The notes below the pieces were generated by a model that was not told the origin of the DNA, searched no databases, and saw nothing but the letters and a program-made list of their open reading frames with translations. This document shows, piece after piece, positions 61,696 through 64,000 of a DNA stretch of 64,000 bases. A program made the translations under genes and the position numbers. Origin of the DNA: Spirochaetales bacterium UBA6872 (GTDB lineage: Bacteria > Spirochaetota > Spirochaetia > Sphaerochaetales > Sphaerochaetaceae); NCBI GenBank assembly GCA_002452215.1, contig DKCO01000052.1, positions 1 to 64,000 on the forward strand. The letters are read 5' to 3'. The first letter of the stretch is position 1. Each line of letters begins with the position of its first letter.

Positions 61696-63935
61696 TGCCT
61701 AAGATTGACGCACCAGAGAATCTGTTTTATAGCTTGCTTGGAAGGAAGATGACCGATTCCGAGCTTGTCGATATCTTTCCTGTCGCAAAGGCTGAGCTTG
61801 ATGGACATGATGAGGAAAATCATATCATCAAGATAGAGCTAAATGATACAAATAGACCTGATTTGTGGTCTCCTGCAGGAGTTGCAAGAGCACTCAATAC
61901 ATATATGACTGGCGAGATTCCTTACTATGACTTCTTCTCGACAAAAGACGATGAGAAAGATAGTGATGGAAGAGAGATAATAAATGACGAATCCGTAATT
62001 GGAATAAGGGATTATTCAATTGGCTTTGCTTGCCGTGGAGTAGAGGTCGATGATGATTTATTGCGAAATTTGATTCAGTCTCAGGAAAAGCTTTGCACCA
62101 ACTTCGGAAGAAAGAGAAAGACTATTGCAATGGGTATATATCGCTCAGATATGATCAAATATCCTGTCCACTATGCTGCAGTTGATCCCGACAAGACAAG
62201 ATTCCAACCGCTTGGAATGGACGAGACACTCTCCTTGAGAGAAATCAGCGAAAAGCATCCAAAGGGAAAAGAGTACGGATATATTGTTTCTTCTTATGAC
62301 AAGTGGCCATATCTGTATGATGACAATGGTGATACTCTTTCGTTCCCGCCTGTCATAAACAGCGCTCGAATTGGAGCTGTTGAGGTTGGCGACTCTGATT
62401 TCTTCATTGAAGTTTCTGGACCTATTTTGGATGACTTGTTGCTAGCTGTGAATATTCTTGCTTGCGATTTTTCGGATTTCGGCTTCGAGATTCTTCCTGT
62501 GAAGGTCAAGTTTGCAAAAGATACACCTTATGGAAGGGAAATTACTGTTCCATATTATTTCCAAAAGCCACAGAAAGCAGAGCTTTCGTTGATTCGAAAG
62601 AAATTGGGAGAGCCTTTGAGCGCAGATGATTGCATCAAGGCTCTTGCTAGGATGGGTGTCTATGCTATTGCTGACAATGATAACATCTACATAGATGTCC
62701 CAGAGTATAGAAATGATTTCTTGCATGCTGTAGATATTGTCGAGGATGTCATGATTGGTTATGGCTTGTCGAACTTCAAGCCAGTAATGCCAACGGATTT
62801 TACTGTTGGTAGGTTATCGACCGTAGAAGAGTTCTCAAGAAAGATAAAGGATATTCTTGTTGGGCTAGGTTTCCAGGAGATGATTTACAACTATCTTGGA
62901 TCAAAGAAAGAGTACATAGACAATATGCACATAAAAGGCGATGATGCTGTATTCATTGCAAATCCAATGAGTGAGAATTATGAAGTGATTAGACCATCTG
63001 TTCTTCCTTCTCTTTTGGAAAGCGAGTCAGTCTCTGGCCATGCTGTCTATCCTCACAATATCTTCGAAGTTGGCAAGACGGTCGTGAAGGACCCTTCAGA
63101 CAACTCTGGAACAAGAACAAAGAACTCGTTGGGTTTCTTCTCATCAGATGTGCAAAGAACTTACAACGATGTGGCATCGTATGTGCAAACTTTGATGTAT
63201 TTCTTGAGAAAGGACTACACTTTGGAGCCTGTTGATAATGATCCTAGGTTCATTCCAGGACGAGCTGCTTATGTGATGTATAATGGTATGAGAGCTGGAA
63301 TATTTGGAGAGACTCATCCTCAAATCCTTGAGTCATGGGGTTGCTCAATGCCTTCTGTGATGGCAGAGTTCGATGTTGATATCCTTCTTTCAGATAAAGA
63401 AGATGAGAAAGAAAATGAGCCAGAGGATCCGGAATTGCTTGCAAATTGGGCTCACAAGGTTATTTTGAAGGTTTCAAAGATTGTTAGTGTTGAAAAGCAT
63501 CCAGAAGGAGATAAGCTTTATATTCTGAAGCTCGATACAGGAGAGCCTGATCAGAGGACTATTGTCTCATCAATTGTTCCATATTACACAAAAGAGGATC
63601 TTCTTGGGCACAACATTGTCTTGGTATCAAATCTCAAGCCGGCAAACTTCAGAGGTGTAAAGAGCTATGGAATGCTCTTGGCAGCATCTGATGCAAATGA
63701 CGAGAACCATTCAACTTGTGAAGTGATATTCCCGGATGAATTCGATGTTGGTACTGTCTTGGAGTATGAAGGGCAGCCAGAGACAGAGAAGATTACAACT
63801 TACTTGAAAGCTGATCATTTCTTTGCTCTCCCGATGAAGACAAAAGATGGCTTTGTCACTGTAAATGGAAAGAAAATCGGCAAAGATGGAAAATTCTTGA
63901 AAGTGAAGAAGTACATAAATGGCAATGTAGGCTAG
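61695..63935 (+). CDS. pheT: Phenylalanine-tRNA ligase beta subunit with C-terminal tRNA-binding domain
   Basis: 746 aa, about 200 more than archaeal PheT. Archaeal-type features at the N-terminus (LELNDTNRPDLWSPAGVARA-like segment near 55) and B3/B5 domains follow, with YRNDFLHAVDIVEDVMIGYG near 345 and a class II-like core to about 560. From residue 585 a separate EMAPII/Trbp111 OB-fold begins (KVSKIVSVEKHPEGDKLYIL, VSNLKPANFRGVKSYGMLLA), as found at the end of MetG. ATG overlaps the pheS stop, with AGGAGGGG upstream. Confidence 0.93.
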   Translation: MPKIDAPENLFYSLLGRKMTDSELVDIFPVAKAELDGHDEENHIIKIELNDTNRPDLWSPAGVARALNTYMTGEIPYYDFFSTKDDEKDSDGREIINDESVIGIRDYSIGFACRGVEVDDDLLRNLIQSQEKLCTNFGRKRKTIAMGIYRSDMIKYPVHYAAVDPDKTRFQPLGMDETLSLREISEKHPKGKEYGYIVSSYDKWPYLYDDNGDTLSFPPVINSARIGAVEVGDSDFFIEVSGPILDDLLLAVNILACDFSDFGFEILPVKVKFAKDTPYGREITVPYYFQKPQKAELSLIRKKLGEPLSADDCIKALARMGVYAIADNDNIYIDVPEYRNDFLHAVDIVEDVMIGYGLSNFKPVMPTDFTVGRLSTVEEFSRKIKDILVGLGFQEMIYNYLGSKKEYIDNMHIKGDDAVFIANPMSENYEVIRPSVLPSLLESESVSGHAVYPHNIFEVGKTVVKDPSDNSGTRTKNSLGFFSSDVQRTYNDVASYVQTLMYFLRKDYTLEPVDNDPRFIPGRAAYVMYNGMRAGIFGETHPQILESWGCSMPSVMAEFDVDILLSDKEDEKENEPEDPELLANWAHKVILKVSKIVSVEKHPEGDKLYILKLDTGEPDQRTIVSSIVPYYTKEDLLGHNIVLVSNLKPANFRGVKSYGMLLAASDANDENHSTCEVIFPDEFDVGTVLEYEGQPETEKITTYLKADHFFALPMKTKDGFVTVNGKKIGKDGKFLKVKKYINGNVG

Positions 63936-63954
63936 AAGAAAAAACAAAAAGCGG

Positions 63955-63985
63955 GGCTATCTTCTTTTGTGAGGATAGCCTTTTT
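63955..63985 (+). terminator. Rho-independent terminator after pheT
   Basis: GGCTATCTTC pairs with GAGGATAGCC (one G-T) over a six-base loop, then five T. Confidence 0.85.
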
Positions 63986-64000
63986 CTATGCCTTAGCTGT

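Noticed and set aside
1..64000. CRISPR arrays, tRNA or rRNA genes, complete insertion sequences
   Set aside because: No regularly spaced repeats, cloverleaf-like sequence, rRNA segment or transposase with terminal repeats was found on reading; a tRNA or covariance search would be decisive.

Overview
The window looks like a chromosomal segment from a host-associated, fermentative spirochaete in the broad Treponema/Sphaerochaeta group. The pointers are an archaeal-type phenylalanyl-tRNA synthetase pair, a housekeeping block rpsT-HU-lnt-cinA-rho-rpmE, a PnrA/TmpC-like purine nucleoside ABC system, YesM/YesN regulators beside hemicellulose genes, and many periplasmic binding proteins with the same FA-x-G signal-peptide junction. 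No rRNA, tRNA, CRISPR array or intact insertion sequence was recognised. The assignment is inference from gene content, not a database match.

Layout. 0-5.4 kb: a DUF4143-type ATPase with a damaged 5' end, rlmB, purD, a dihydrouridine synthase and ricT/PSP1. 5.4-11.5 kb: rpsT, HU, lnt, cinA, rho, rpmE. 12-16.9 kb: a BMP-family binding protein, a double-ATPase subunit and two permeases (nucleoside uptake). 17-18.3 kb: a lipoprotein. 18.5-27.5 kb: a reverse-strand hemicellulose locus reading sensor kinase, response regulator, binding protein, two permeases, GH115 glucuronidase and a GH28 remnant; its last two genes are frameshifted. 28-30.4 kb: a polar amino-acid ABC transporter. 30.6-35.8 kb: a small exported protein, ogt, an anSME-type radical SAM enzyme, a candidate type I toxin-antitoxin locus, radC, a MerR regulator and a sugar isomerase-like protein. 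35.8-38.8 kb: a second sugar ABC transporter. 39-46.3 kb: a lipoprotein behind a poly-G promoter, a nucleotidyltransferase, a TRIC-like membrane protein, an AlaX editing protein, a DedA/VTT protein, purB and a lone PotD-like lipoprotein. 46.8-54.9 kb: a five-gene accessory operon (very large sigma-region-4-like protein, PLD-SF2 helicase, 60-aa protein, DndD/SMC-like ATPase, 159-aa protein). 55-64 kb: purA, two purine phosphoribosyltransferases, a fused E1 dehydrogenase with a small partner, and pheS-pheT.

How the parts fit. Purines recur: nucleoside import, two base-salvage transferases and purA/purB/purD sit in one 64-kb span. Carbohydrate capture is represented by two type-1 sugar ABC importers, one under YesMN control and tied to glucuronoxylan and pectin enzymes that now appear to be decaying. 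The defence-like operon, the toxin-antitoxin locus, a possible phage-protein fragment and two Rpn-like gene remnants form the accessory layer.

Main novelties. (1) A nine-G tract forms most of the spacer of a TTGACA/TAGACT promoter in front of a surface lipoprotein, the architecture of a phase-variable switch. (2) A 28-aa holin-like toxin ORF has a switchable structured leader and a convergent 3'-overlapping antisense RNA gene, as in TxpA/RatA. (3) The five-gene operon matches no complete defence system I can name. (4) Several genes on both strands have a -10 hexamer 6-9 nt before the ATG and no Shine-Dalgarno, suggesting common leaderless transcripts.
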